From positions 1 to 64,000 of the forward strand of contig NZ_SMTT01000005.1 of assembly GCF_004357905.1 (NCBI RefSeq): DNA of 64,000 nt, given 5' to 3'. The stretch comes from Campylobacter lari. GTDB lineage: Bacteria; Campylobacterota; Campylobacteria; Campylobacterales; Campylobacteraceae. The position numbers and the translations under genes are program-made. The notes below the pieces were generated by a model, which was not told the origin of the DNA, made no database searches, and worked only from the letters and a program-made list of their open reading frames with translations. Shown piece after piece: positions 17,021 to 25,676 of the stretch. Every line of letters starts with the position of its first letter. Positions within the stretch are counted from its first letter, which is position 1.

Positions 17021-17029
17021 AGGCCTTTT

Positions 17030-18565
17030 ATGTTGAGATTTTTTTTAATGTTTTTTTGTGCTTTAAATCTTTTTGCTATTACGCCAAAAGATACGATCGT
17101 TATAGCAGTGGAAAATGAGCCAGAGCGTATAAATCCGCTTTTTAGTGAAGATCATGATGTGGCAATTGCTCTTGTGTTTTCAGGACTTACACGCTTTGAT
17201 GAAAATATGAATCTAGCGCCTGATCTTGCTAGTTCTTGGAAAGTTAGTAAAGATGGGCTTGTTTATGAATTTACTTTAAGAGATGATATATTGTGGCATG
17301 ATGGGGCTAAATTTAGTGCCAAAGATGTGGAATTTAGTATAAATGCTTTAAAAGATGAGAAGTTAAATTCACCCTCAAAGGTAAATTTTGACGCAGTTAA
17401 AGAAGTAAAAATCATTGATGATTATCATTTGATTATTACACTTTCAAAGCCTTTTCCTGCATTTTTAGACGCTTTGAGTGTGGGAATTTTACCAAAACAT
17501 TTACTTGAAAAAGAAAATTTAAATACTACTAAATTTAATCAAATGCCTATAGGAACAGGACCATATAAGCTAAAACAATGGAAAAAAGGTCAATACATGA
17601 TCTTAGAAGCAAATGAAAATTATCATTTAGCTAAGGTAAAAACACCAAAACTCACGCTAAAACATATTAAAGATCCAAGTATTAGCGCTATTGAGCTTAA
17701 AAATGGTTCTATTGATGTAGCTTTAGTCGATTTTGCTCTAGCTTCAAATTTTGCAAATGATAAAAACTTTAAAATGCTTATAGAGCCTTCGGCTGATTAT
17801 CGTGCTTTGATGTTTAATTTTAATCATGAGTTTTTAAAAGATCAAAATGTGCGTTTAGCGCTAAATTATGCTATCGATAAGAAAGCTATTGTGGATTCTC
17901 TTTTGCATTCTTTTGGAAAAGTAGCAAATCATCCTTTGGAAAAATCATGGGCAAATCCTAAAGAATTTGCAACTTATACTTATGATGTAAAAAAAGCAAA
18001 TGAGCTTTTAGCAAAAGCAGGCTTTGTGAAAAACAAAAATGGAATTTTAGAAAAAAATGGCAAAGAATTTAGCTTTGAAATGTATGCTATGAGTGAAGAT
18101 CCACTAAGAATAGCTTTGGTAAATATCTTACAAAGTGAGTTTTTAAAGCTTGGTATTAAGGCAAAGGCAGTTGCTAAGCCGAGTGGAAGTTTTGACTATA
18201 CTAAGATTGACAGCTTTTTGGTAGGTTGGGGTAGTCCTTATGATCCTGATTTTCATACTTTTAGAGTTTTTGAAAGCTCTCAAGATAGTGCTTTAAACTC
18301 TAGTGGATGGAATTTTGGTCATTATCAAAATGCTAAAGTTGATGAAGCTCTGATAAAAGCTAGAAATTCACTTGATGTAAATGAAAGAAAAAAATACTAT
18401 AAAGAATTTATTGACGCTTTATATAAAGATCCTGCATTTTTATTTATAGCTTATATTGATTATCCTTTAGTTTTTGCTAAAAATATCCAAGGTATAAAAC
18501 CTCATATTTTAGGTCATCATGGGGTAGGTTTTACTTGGAATGCTTATGAGTGGAGCAAAAATTAG
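17030..18565 (+). CDS. nikZ: Nickel ABC transporter, periplasmic binding protein
   Basis: Solute-binding protein of the SBP_bac_5 (peptide/nickel) family, 511 residues. A short signal peptide (about 1-16, ending LFA) has no lipobox at its end, so the protein should be soluble in the periplasm. The mature start ITPKDTIVIAVENEPERINP and the tail LGHHGVGFTWN agree with my memory of C. jejuni NikZ (Cj1584c), which binds nickel. It is the first gene of five in the order nikZYXWV, with a clear -10 box upstream, and its stop overlaps the nikY start by one base. The family also binds oligopeptides; gene order is the main reason for the nickel call. Nickel would serve hydrogenase and, in urease-positive relatives, urease. 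Confidence 0.88.
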   Translation: MLRFFLMFFCALNLFAITPKDTIVIAVENEPERINPLFSEDHDVAIALVFSGLTRFDENMNLAPDLASSWKVSKDGLVYEFTLRDDILWHDGAKFSAKDVEFSINALKDEKLNSPSKVNFDAVKEVKIIDDYHLIITLSKPFPAFLDALSVGILPKHLLEKENLNTTKFNQMPIGTGPYKLKQWKKGQYMILEANENYHLAKVKTPKLTLKHIKDPSISAIELKNGSIDVALVDFALASNFANDKNFKMLIEPSADYRALMFNFNHEFLKDQNVRLALNYAIDKKAIVDSLLHSFGKVANHPLEKSWANPKEFATYTYDVKKANELLAKAGFVKNKNGILEKNGKEFSFEMYAMSEDPLRIALVNILQSEFLKLGIKAKAVAKPSGSFDYTKIDSFLVGWGSPYDPDFHTFRVFESSQDSALNSSGWNFGHYQNAKVDEALIKARNSLDVNERKKYYKEFIDALYKDPAFLFIAYIDYPLVFAKNIQGIKPHILGHHGVGFTWNAYEWSKN

Positions 18566-19515
18566 TGCTAAAACTCATTTTTAAACGCCTTTTATGGGCG
18601 TTTTTTTTGATGATTTTTGCAAGTTTTTTATGTTTTGTGATGATTTATCATGCTAAAGGAAGTGTGGTTTTTGCTAGTGTGCCTCAAGGAACTAGCCTTA
18701 AAATAAAAGAAGAAATTGAGCACAATTTAAATTTAGACAAGCCTTTATTAGAGCAGTATGAAAATTGGCTTTTTAATGCCATGAAAGGCGACTTTTCTTA
18801 CTCTTTAATCAGCGGAGAAAAGGTTAATGAAATTTTAAAAGAAAAACTTCCCTATACCATCATACTAGGAAGTTTGGCTTTTTTGGTGCTTTTTGTGTTA
18901 TCTTTGGTTTTAGCACTTTTTTGCGTTCTTTATAAAGATAGTTTTTTAGATAAGATTATTACCTTTTCAACGATGAGTTTTTTTGCATTGCCTGCTTTTT
19001 CTTTATCGCTAATGCTTATTTTAGTTTTTGCTGTATTTTTTAAGCTTTTTCCAAGTTCGGCTATTGCTGATATTGGCTTTGAAGATGATGTATTTAATCG
19101 TTTGTGGCATTTGTTTTTACCAGTATGTGCTTTAGTGCTTTCACATTTAGCTGTTTTTGTGCGTTTTATAAGGACAAGTTTGATTGATAGTTTAAATCAG
19201 GGCTTTATAGAAAGTGCTTTTGCAAGAGGGCTTAGCAAAACAAGAATTTATTTGCATTTTGTGTTAAAAGATGCTTTTGCTTCTATACTCGCGTATTTTG
19301 GCGCTTCCTTTGTGAGTTTTTTAATGGGAACTTATATAGTAGAAAGTGTGTTTTCTTATGAGGGTGTTGGAAATTTAGTGATTAAAAGTATATTGTTTAA
19401 AGACTATCCTGTGGTGCTAGCTGTGGTAATTTTTAGCATTTTAGTGGTAGTGCTTGTAAATTTGATCGTAGAGATAATTTGCAAGATGATTAATCCAAGG
19501 TTTGCCAATGCGTAA
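18565..19515 (+). CDS. nikY: Nickel ABC transporter permease, first subunit
   Basis: Inner-membrane permease of the DppB/NikB type, 316 residues. An N-terminal helix is followed by a long periplasmic loop and five further helices, ending in the binding-protein-dependent transport region (FIESAFARGLSKTRIYLHF, the EAA-like loop that contacts the ATPase). I chose the GTG at 18565, overlapping the nikZ stop, because GGAG at 18552-18555 sits nine bases upstream. A GTG at 18550 would place five extra residues inside nikZ. It pairs with NikX as the membrane channel. It matches recalled Cj1583c. Confidence 0.87.
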   Translation: MLKLIFKRLLWAFFLMIFASFLCFVMIYHAKGSVVFASVPQGTSLKIKEEIEHNLNLDKPLLEQYENWLFNAMKGDFSYSLISGEKVNEILKEKLPYTIILGSLAFLVLFVLSLVLALFCVLYKDSFLDKIITFSTMSFFALPAFSLSLMLILVFAVFFKLFPSSAIADIGFEDDVFNRLWHLFLPVCALVLSHLAVFVRFIRTSLIDSLNQGFIESAFARGLSKTRIYLHFVLKDAFASILAYFGASFVSFLMGTYIVESVFSYEGVGNLVIKSILFKDYPVVLAVVIFSILVVVLVNLIVEIICKMINPRFANA

Positions 19516-20284
19516 GTTTTGCGTGATGATGATTTTGCTAAGTTTTATTTTAGCACTTTTTGCACCTTTAATAAGTTCTTATGATCCTAATTTAGTGGAT
19601 TTAAGTAAGGCCAAAATAGCCCCAAATTTAAGTCATATTTTTGGCACAGATTTACTTGGTAGAGATGTTTTTACGCGTATTTTATATGCCTTGCGTATTT
19701 CTTTATTTGTAGGGGTAATGGCGGCATTTTTTAGCGTGCTTTTTGCTTGTGTTTATGTGTTTTTAACAAGATTTTTTGCTTATGCTTTTTTTGCTAGAGT
19801 GCTTGATATGCTTTTGGCTTTACCTTCTTTACTTGTGATTATGTTTTTTCAAAGTTTTTTGGCGGGATCTTTGTGGAGTATGATTTTTATCATCGCTTTG
19901 GGGCATTTTGCTTTTGTGGCAAAAGTACTTGATACTCAGCTTAATAAATTTCAAAAACTTGAGTTTTATCAAAATGCTATTATTCTAGGTTCTAGTAAGA
20001 TGAAAGCTTTATTTAGCGAGCTTTTACCTGCTTGTTGGAATTTGCTTTTTGTGCTTTTTGTTTTAAATATCGCCCATGCTATTACAAGTGAAGCTACTTT
20101 AAGCTTTTTTGGCTTGGGTGTAGAGCTTTGGACTCCAAGTTTAGGAAATATGTTAAATGAAGCAAGTAAGGCTGTGTTTTTAGGATTTTGGTGGATGATA
20201 GTTTTTCCAGTAGCCTTTATACTTATGCTTATCCTACCTTTGCTTGCTTTGGGTAATGACTTACAAGAAGAGATTAAAGCATGA
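19508..20284 (+). CDS. nikX: Nickel ABC transporter permease, second subunit
   Basis: Inner-membrane permease of the DppC/NikC type, 258 residues. The N-terminal helix is followed by LISSYDPNLVDL and HIFGTDLLGRDVFTRILYA, the conserved DppC entry segment. Five more helices follow, with the SFFGLGVELWTPSLGNML stretch near the C-terminus. The ATG at 19508 is preferred over the upstream TTG because AAGG at 19497-19500 gives normal spacing. It overlaps nikY by eight bases and nikW by four. It matches recalled Cj1582c. Confidence 0.87.
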   Translation: MRKFCVMMILLSFILALFAPLISSYDPNLVDLSKAKIAPNLSHIFGTDLLGRDVFTRILYALRISLFVGVMAAFFSVLFACVYVFLTRFFAYAFFARVLDMLLALPSLLVIMFFQSFLAGSLWSMIFIIALGHFAFVAKVLDTQLNKFQKLEFYQNAIILGSSKMKALFSELLPACWNLLFVLFVLNIAHAITSEATLSFFGLGVELWTPSLGNMLNEASKAVFLGFWWMIVFPVAFILMLILPLLALGNDLQEEIKA

Positions 20285-21054
20285 TAGAAATTGCAAATTT
20301 AAATCTTAGTTTTAAAGATAAGATCTTATTAAAAGATATAAATCTTAATTTAGAAGATGGTAAAGCTTTGGCTATCATGGGTAAAAGTGGAGCGGGAAAA
20401 AGCTTGCTTTTAAAAAGCATGATTAAGCTTTTTGATAAACACTATAAGCTTAATGCACAAAAATTTAGGATAGATCAAAAAGATATTTTAATTTTAAAAG
20501 AAAAAGAGCTAAATATTTTAAGAACTAAGGTAAATTTACTTTTTCAAGATGTTTATGGGAGTTTTTATCCTCTTGTTGACATAGGGAGTTATTTTAATAT
20601 AGTTTTAAAAACTCATACTAATTTAAGTACAAAAGAGATTAAAGAGAAGGCCTTTTATTATTTTGAGTGTTTAGGGCTTAAAAATCATGATCTTTTATGG
20701 CATTCTTTTATATATCAGTTAAGTGGTGGTATGGCAAGACGCATTCAAATAGCTCTAGCTTTACTAAGCGAGGCTAAGTATTTATTGTGTGATGAGATTA
20801 CAAGCTCACTTGATAGAGCTAATGAAGAAAAAATCATCGCTATTTTAAAAGAGTTAAAAACACAATTTAAAAATCTCATTTTCATTACTCATGATATAAA
20901 TTTAGCTAAAGAGCTTTGTGATGAGGTGGCTATCATAGAAGATAAAACTTTGATTTATCAAATGCCTGTGAAAGAGTTTTTAAGCAATCCAAAAGGTGTT
21001 TTTGCTAAAGAATTGTTAAATTATTTTGAGAATGAGAATGTTTTTAGAAGTTAA
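20281..21054 (+). CDS. nikW: Nickel ABC transporter ATP-binding protein, first subunit
   Basis: Cytoplasmic ATPase of the Dpp/NikD type, 257 residues. Walker A is GKSGAGKS (about 33-40), the signature is LSGGMARRIQ (about 155-164), Walker B is YLLCDEITSSLD and the switch histidine is in FITHD. In the signature, Met follows SGG where Gln is usual, a minor deviation. It energises the NikYX channel together with NikV. The start is an ATGA overlap with nikX. It matches recalled Cj1581c. Confidence 0.87.
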   Translation: MIEIANLNLSFKDKILLKDINLNLEDGKALAIMGKSGAGKSLLLKSMIKLFDKHYKLNAQKFRIDQKDILILKEKELNILRTKVNLLFQDVYGSFYPLVDIGSYFNIVLKTHTNLSTKEIKEKAFYYFECLGLKNHDLLWHSFIYQLSGGMARRIQIALALLSEAKYLLCDEITSSLDRANEEKIIAILKELKTQFKNLIFITHDINLAKELCDEVAIIEDKTLIYQMPVKEFLSNPKGVFAKELLNYFENENVFRS

Positions 21055-21706
21055 AAATTTAAGCAAATCTTATAAATTTAAAAAACATTGGTATTTAAAG
21101 GAAGAGGAAATTTTTGTTTTTAAAGATGTGAGTTTTTCTCTAAATCAAAATGAAAATTTATTGCTTTGTGGGGAAAGTGGTAGTGGTAAAAGCACTTTAG
21201 CTAAAATTCTTTGTATGCTTGAATGTGCAAATACTGGAGAGGTTTTGTTTGAAAATGAAAATATATTAAATTTAGATTTTAACGCTCAAAGAAAATTACG
21301 CCAAAAAATTCAATATATTTTCCAAGATCAAAAGCTAGCTTTAAATCCTTACAAAAATACCAAAAGACTTTTGATTGATGTGTATGAAAATTTTAAACTT
21401 AAGCCCGATTTTGGAGAGCTTTTTAAACTTTTTGATGCTTTTGAGCTTGAAAAAGATATTTTAAATTTAAAACCTTCTAAATTAAGTGGCGGTCAAAGCC
21501 AAAGATTAGGTTTGATTAGAGCTTTGCTTTTAAAACCAAAATTGCTTATTTTAGATGAAATCACAGCAGCACTTGATATACCAACTACTTGTAAAATTCT
21601 AAATTATTTATATGCTTTTCAAAAAAAATACGATATTACTTATATTTTTATTTCTCATCAGGAAAAAATCTTACAAGATATTTGCCATAAAAAAATGTAT
21701 TTATAA
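21038..21706 (+). CDS. nikV: Nickel ABC transporter ATP-binding protein, second subunit
   Basis: Cytoplasmic ATPase of the Dpp/NikE type, 222 residues. Walker A is GESGSGKST, the signature LSGGQSQRLG, Walker B LLILDEITAALD and the switch histidine is in FISHQ. It lacks the C-terminal extension often seen in oligopeptide ATPases, which fits the shorter nickel-type subunits. TTG at 21026 and ATGs at 21032 and 21038 are all possible. I chose 21038 because the family usually starts right at FLEVKNLSKSY; no clear ribosome site decides it. It overlaps nikW by 17 bases and ends the operon. It matches recalled Cj1580c. Confidence 0.85.
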   Translation: MFLEVKNLSKSYKFKKHWYLKEEEIFVFKDVSFSLNQNENLLLCGESGSGKSTLAKILCMLECANTGEVLFENENILNLDFNAQRKLRQKIQYIFQDQKLALNPYKNTKRLLIDVYENFKLKPDFGELFKLFDAFELEKDILNLKPSKLSGGQSQRLGLIRALLLKPKLLILDEITAALDIPTTCKILNYLYAFQKKYDITYIFISHQEKILQDICHKKMYL

Positions 21707-21786
21707 TAAAGATAAAAACTGTTTCATTTTGAAATACATAAAAATTTATTTTTTTGATAATAAGTTTTTATATAGCTAAATTGAAG

Positions 21787-21792
21787 TAAAAT
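21787..21792 (+). promoter_or_regulatory. Candidate -10 box of the nuo operon
   Basis: TAAAAT preceded by G, 33 bases before the nuoA ATG, with AAAGG at 21814-21818 as ribosome site. The 118-base gap after nikV is very AT-rich and shows no clear terminator, so some read-through from nik into nuo is possible. Confidence 0.5.
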
Positions 21793-21824
21793 AAATTTAA
21801 TTATGCTTAAATAAAAGGTTTATT

Positions 21825-22244
21825 ATGACGCACGCAACTATAGAGCATCAATACTTTGGCATCTTTGCAATGCTTGTTATTGCAAGTGTTATATTTTTTA
21901 CTTTGGTGTATATTTCTTCTAAAATAGGCTCTAAGCTAGCCTCTCATAATAGAAAAAAACTTGGATTAGGAATTTATGAGTGCGGGCCTATGGCTTCTAA
22001 ACAAGCAAATAAAATCAATTCTCAATTTTTTGTTTTTGTTTTGATTTTTATTTTGCTTGATATTGAAGTGGTGTTTTTATTTCCTTGGGCGGTGATTTTT
22101 AAAGATTTAACCGCAGAACTTTCAAAATATGGCTTATCTTTATTTGCCTTAGTGGAAGTGTTTGTTTTTATTTTATTACTTGCAGTAGGCTTTTTATATG
22201 CTTATAAAAAAGGAGCATTTGCATGGCAGAGTATCAAAAAATGA
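21825..22244 (+). CDS. nuoA: NADH-quinone oxidoreductase-like complex I, subunit A
   Basis: Small membrane subunit of complex I, 139 residues with three helices. The conserved loop between helices 1 and 2 carries YECGP (about 50-54), which lines the quinone channel. The second helix holds the acidic [11 protein letters not shown] segment typical of NuoA. It is the first of 14 genes in an uninterrupted operon and overlaps nuoB by 22 bases. It matches recalled Cj1579c. Confidence 0.95.
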   Translation: MTHATIEHQYFGIFAMLVIASVIFFTLVYISSKIGSKLASHNRKKLGLGIYECGPMASKQANKINSQFFVFVLIFILLDIEVVFLFPWAVIFKDLTAELSKYGLSLFALVEVFVFILLLAVGFLYAYKKGAFAWQSIKK

Positions 22245-22720
22245 GTAATGCGCCAGTTGTTTTAACTACGGTTGATAAGTTAGTGCAATGGGGTAGAAGT
22301 AATTCTTTATGGGCACTATCTTATGGACTTGCCTGTTGTGCTATTGAAATGATGGCAGCAGGTGGTGCAAGATATGATTTTGATAGATTTGGAACAATTT
22401 TTAGAGCAAGTCCAAGACAATCTGAAGTAATGATTATAGCGGGTACTTTAAGTAAAAAACATGCTGAATTTACAAGAAGACTTTATGATCAAATGCCTGA
22501 TCCTAAATGGGTTATTTCTATGGGTTCTTGTGCAAATACCGGCGGTATGTTTAATACCTATTCTACTGTCCAAGGAGTGGATAGGATTATTCCTGTTGAT
22601 ATTTATGTACCAGGCTGTGCCCCGCGTCCTGAAACTTTTCAATTTGCTTTGATGATTTTGCAAAAAAGAATTCGTAAAGAAAAAGCAAGCAGAAAAATAG
22701 CTCCAAAAAGGCTTATATGA
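22223..22720 (+). CDS. nuoB: Complex I subunit B (N2 iron-sulphur cluster)
   Basis: Peripheral-arm subunit, 165 residues, carrying the terminal N2 cluster that reduces the quinone. Ligands are the adjacent cysteines in LACCAIEMM (about 38-39), Cys in MGSCANTGG and Cys in [15 protein letters not shown] at 22210-22215 supports the ATG at 22223. A later Met would lack a ribosome site. It overlaps nuoA by 22 and nuoC by four bases. It matches recalled Cj1578c. Confidence 0.96.
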   Translation: MAEYQKMSNAPVVLTTVDKLVQWGRSNSLWALSYGLACCAIEMMAAGGARYDFDRFGTIFRASPRQSEVMIIAGTLSKKHAEFTRRLYDQMPDPKWVISMGSCANTGGMFNTYSTVQGVDRIIPVDIYVPGCAPRPETFQFALMILQKRIRKEKASRKIAPKRLI

Positions 22721-23511
22721 TGAGAAAATATAGCGATAAGAAAAATGCTCAGTTAAAAAATTATTATGAGGATAGATTTTACCATGCACCTGCAACTAAA
22801 AAACTAAGCATAGAAAGCAGTATTTTTGAGAGTGATCATCAAATTTTAAGCCAAGAATTTGAGTTAAAAAATTCTTTTATAGAGCTTGATTTTTGGGTGA
22901 TTGAGATAAACAAAGATGATAATGTTGCTATTCTTGATAAGCTTAAGAATTTAGGTTATAGCTGTTTTACTGACGCAAGTGCGATTGATTTTGTCGCTCA
23001 AAAACAGGGTTTTGAAGTATATTATCAGCTTTTAAATATGGAGAAAAATTTAAGAGTGAGAATAAAAACTTTCGTTGGTTTAAAAGAAAGGCTTCAAAGT
23101 GTTATGAGCGTTTTTAAGGGTGCTAATTGGTGTGAGAGAGAAATATATGATATGTTTGGAATTTTCATCATCAATCATCCGAACTTAAAAAGACTTTTAA
23201 TGCCTGATGATTGGTATGGATATCCTTTTTTAAAAAGCTATCCTTTGCATGGTGATGAATTTGCTAAATGGTATGAGATAGATAAAATTTTTGGTAAAGA
23301 ATACCGCGAGGTTGTAGGTGAAGAAAATAGAGATCCAGGTTTTGTAGATGAAAAAGACACGCTAAACTTTAGTAGAATTTATCATGAGGTTGGTAAAGGC
23401 GAAGCTCCAAGAGAGGATAAATACCTACAAGAATATCAAGAAGAAGGTGGCGTGCCTTTTGTTAAAAAAGCCAAAAGAACGCAAGTAAAAATTTTAGATA
23501 AGAGAAGATAA
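22717..23511 (+). CDS. nuoC: Complex I subunit C (30 kDa)
   Basis: Peripheral-arm subunit, 264 residues, separate from NuoD rather than fused as in E. coli. The signature is at about residues 135-175: [13 protein letters not shown] then [24 protein letters not shown]. The first 40 residues and the last 60 are charged and less conserved. It starts in an ATGA overlap with nuoB and stops one base before nuoD. It matches recalled Cj1577c. Confidence 0.95.
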   Translation: MMRKYSDKKNAQLKNYYEDRFYHAPATKKLSIESSIFESDHQILSQEFELKNSFIELDFWVIEINKDDNVAILDKLKNLGYSCFTDASAIDFVAQKQGFEVYYQLLNMEKNLRVRIKTFVGLKERLQSVMSVFKGANWCEREIYDMFGIFIINHPNLKRLLMPDDWYGYPFLKSYPLHGDEFAKWYEIDKIFGKEYREVVGEENRDPGFVDEKDTLNFSRIYHEVGKGEAPREDKYLQEYQEEGGVPFVKKAKRTQVKILDKRR

Positions 23512-23512
23512 A

Positions 23513-24739
23513 ATGCAAATTTCTACTAAATTAAAACCTTATTATGAAAATATAAGCTTTGAGCGTGAAGATGGCACCATGATAGTAAATCTTGGCCCTC
23601 AACATCCAAGTGCTCATGGAAATTTACGCCTTATTTTAGAGCTTGATGGAGAAGAAATCACCAAGGCTGCTCCTTGTATAGGTTATATGCATCGTGGTAT
23701 GGAAAAAATGGCTGAAAATATGATCTATCAAGAGTTTATCCCAACTACTGATAGAATGGATTATATCGCAGCTAGTGCAAATAATTATGCCTATGTAGCT
23801 GCTGTGGAAAAACTTTGTGGTTTGGAAATTCCACGCAGAGCAAGTGTGATAAGGATGATTTTACTTGAGTTAAACCGTATTGCTTCGCATTTGTTATGGC
23901 TTGCTACACATGCGCTTGATATTGGTGCGATGACAGTATTTTTATACTGCTTTAGAGAGCGTGAGTATGTACTTGATCTAATAGAAAAATATTGCGGGGC
24001 AAGACTTACGCATTCATCTATGAGAATAGGCGGGGTAATGCTTGATTTACCTGAAGGTTTTTTAGATGAACTTTTGGTATTTTGTAATAAATTTCCAAAT
24101 GATATAAAAGATTATGAAGCTTTGCTTGATGATAATAGAATTTGGCGCGCAAGAACTGAAAATGTAGGAGTTGTAAGCAAAGAACAAGCGCTAAGTTGGG
24201 GTTGTAGTGGGGTTATGCTAAGAGGAAGTGGTATTGCTTATGATGTTAGAAAAGAAGAGCCTTATTTGCTTTATGATGAGGTAGATTTTGGCGTGCCTGT
24301 GGCCAAAATGGGTGATTCTTATGCAAGATATAAGGTTTATATGCAAGAATTTAGAGAAAGTTTAAAAATTTTAGTTCAATGTGCTAAGCTTTATCAAGAT
24401 ACTCCGCCTGAAATTTTATGCAATCATCCTGAGTATGTAAGTGCTTCAAAAGAGCAAATCATGACGCAAAATTATTCTCTTATGCAACATTTTGTCCTAG
24501 TAACCCAAGGTCTAAAACCACCAAAAGGAGAGGTGTATGTGCCAACTGAAAGTCCAAAAGGCGAACTTGGATTTTTTATCCACTCAGATGGTAGCGGCAG
24601 GCCATATAGATTAAGAGCTAGAACCCCAAGCTTTTTTCATTGTGCATTTTTAGAAGAAATGCTTGTTGGATCATATTTGGCTGATGCAGTGGCAATTTTA
24701 GGAAGTATTAATATAGTTTTAGGCGAGATAGACCGATGA
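23513..24739 (+). CDS. nuoD: Complex I subunit D (49 kDa)
   Basis: Peripheral-arm subunit of 408 residues that forms the quinone site with Nuo[16 protein letters not shown] (about 27-41) carries the conserved histidines next to cluster N2, and [12 protein letters not shown] follows. The C-terminal RARTPSFFH and [12 protein letters not shown] segments complete the family pattern, descended from the [NiFe]-hydrogenase large subunit. It overlaps the next small gene by four bases. It matches recalled Cj1576c. Confidence 0.96.
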   Translation: MQISTKLKPYYENISFEREDGTMIVNLGPQHPSAHGNLRLILELDGEEITKAAPCIGYMHRGMEKMAENMIYQEFIPTTDRMDYIAASANNYAYVAAVEKLCGLEIPRRASVIRMILLELNRIASHLLWLATHALDIGAMTVFLYCFREREYVLDLIEKYCGARLTHSSMRIGGVMLDLPEGFLDELLVFCNKFPNDIKDYEALLDDNRIWRARTENVGVVSKEQALSWGCSGVMLRGSGIAYDVRKEEPYLLYDEVDFGVPVAKMGDSYARYKVYMQEFRESLKILVQCAKLYQDTPPEILCNHPEYVSASKEQIMTQNYSLMQHFVLVTQGLKPPKGEVYVPTESPKGELGFFIHSDGSGRPYRLRARTPSFFHCAFLEEMLVGSYLADAVAILGSINIVLGEIDR

Positions 24740-24963
24740 GACGCGTGGATTTAAGAAAAAGTCAAGATTTGTTTAAGGATTTAGAACAAATCATTCAAAA
24801 TTCTTACATGGGTGAAGTTTTAGTAGTTTTATTTGAAATAGGAGATTTTTCTAATGTAGAAAAAAGTTTTGCTTTCATAAAAGAGCAAAATTGTGAACTT
24901 TTAAATTCTTTAAAATTTAATCAAGTAGATTGGACTATAGTTTTTAAAAAGGTAGGACAATGA
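24736..24963 (+). CDS. Small complex I accessory protein in the nuoE position
   Basis: A 75-residue protein encoded where nuoE stands in other bacteria. It has no cysteines of the 2Fe-2S NuoE type and no membrane helix, so it cannot be NuoE. In C. jejuni the equivalent (recalled Cj1575c) belongs to the Nuo operon, whose complex takes electrons from a donor other than NADH; flavodoxin has been proposed. It overlaps its neighbours by four bases on each side, so it is translated with the complex. The molecular role is unknown. Confidence 0.8.
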   Translation: MRRVDLRKSQDLFKDLEQIIQNSYMGEVLVVLFEIGDFSNVEKSFAFIKEQNCELLNSLKFNQVDWTIVFKKVGQ

Positions 24964-25676
24964 AATTAGCAAAATATCAAGAAGGCTTAAATGCTTTGTG
25001 TTTTGTGGATTTGCTTTCTTTAAAAAATCCTTCACTTTGCGCTAAGCTTAACAAAAGTAAAAATTATAATATTTCTTGTTTAGAGGATAAAAATTTAAAA
25101 GCAAACTTTTATAAATGTGAGATTGCAAGTGTGCCTTTCGTGCTTGCTTTGCTTTGTAAGATGAGCTTGGAGACTGAATTTGACGAATTTGATGAGGGGT
25201 ATTTAAGTGCTGAATCTTGCTTTGGTGAAGAAGAAGCTTTAGAGATTTTAGAGTTTTTAAAAGAAGCAAAATGTATTATTTTTGATGAAAATTTATATCA
25301 ACATAAAGATTTTGAAAATATTAAGTATTTTTTAGAAAAACTTTGTCATAAATTTAATCTTTTGCTAATTTGCTCTAATGAAAATGAAGAAAATTTATCA
25401 ATACAAAATTCTTTTAGTGAGCTTTTAGAACTTGATAATTTTGATGGAACTATTATCATGCAAGCACCTTTGGGAGACAAAAATTTGCATTGCTCTTCTT
25501 CCTTTGCTTTAATTGCTAAGGTTAAGGATGAGGATAAAATTAATTTAAAAATAAACACTCAAGAATTTACAACTATAGTAAAAATCAATCATGATTTGAA
25601 AGGCACGGTGGCTTTGTTTGATTATGAAAGCGCTGATTTTGCTTTTTCAAAAGCTCAAGTTAAGGTTATAAAATGA
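24960..25676 (+). CDS. Complex I accessory protein in the nuoF position
   Basis: A 238-residue protein encoded where nuoF normally lies. It lacks the FMN/NADH-binding glycine motifs and the 4Fe-4S cysteines of NuoF. Its few cysteines are scattered, and no transmembrane segment is seen. It corresponds to recalled Cj1574c, which is needed for complex I function in C. jejuni. Together with the preceding 75-residue protein it may form the docking site for the electron donor. That role is inference from position and from the missing NADH module. It overlaps nuoG by four bases. Confidence 0.78.
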   Translation: MKLAKYQEGLNALCFVDLLSLKNPSLCAKLNKSKNYNISCLEDKNLKANFYKCEIASVPFVLALLCKMSLETEFDEFDEGYLSAESCFGEEEALEILEFLKEAKCIIFDENLYQHKDFENIKYFLEKLCHKFNLLLICSNENEENLSIQNSFSELLELDNFDGTIIMQAPLGDKNLHCSSSFALIAKVKDEDKINLKINTQEFTTIVKINHDLKGTVALFDYESADFAFSKAQVKVIK

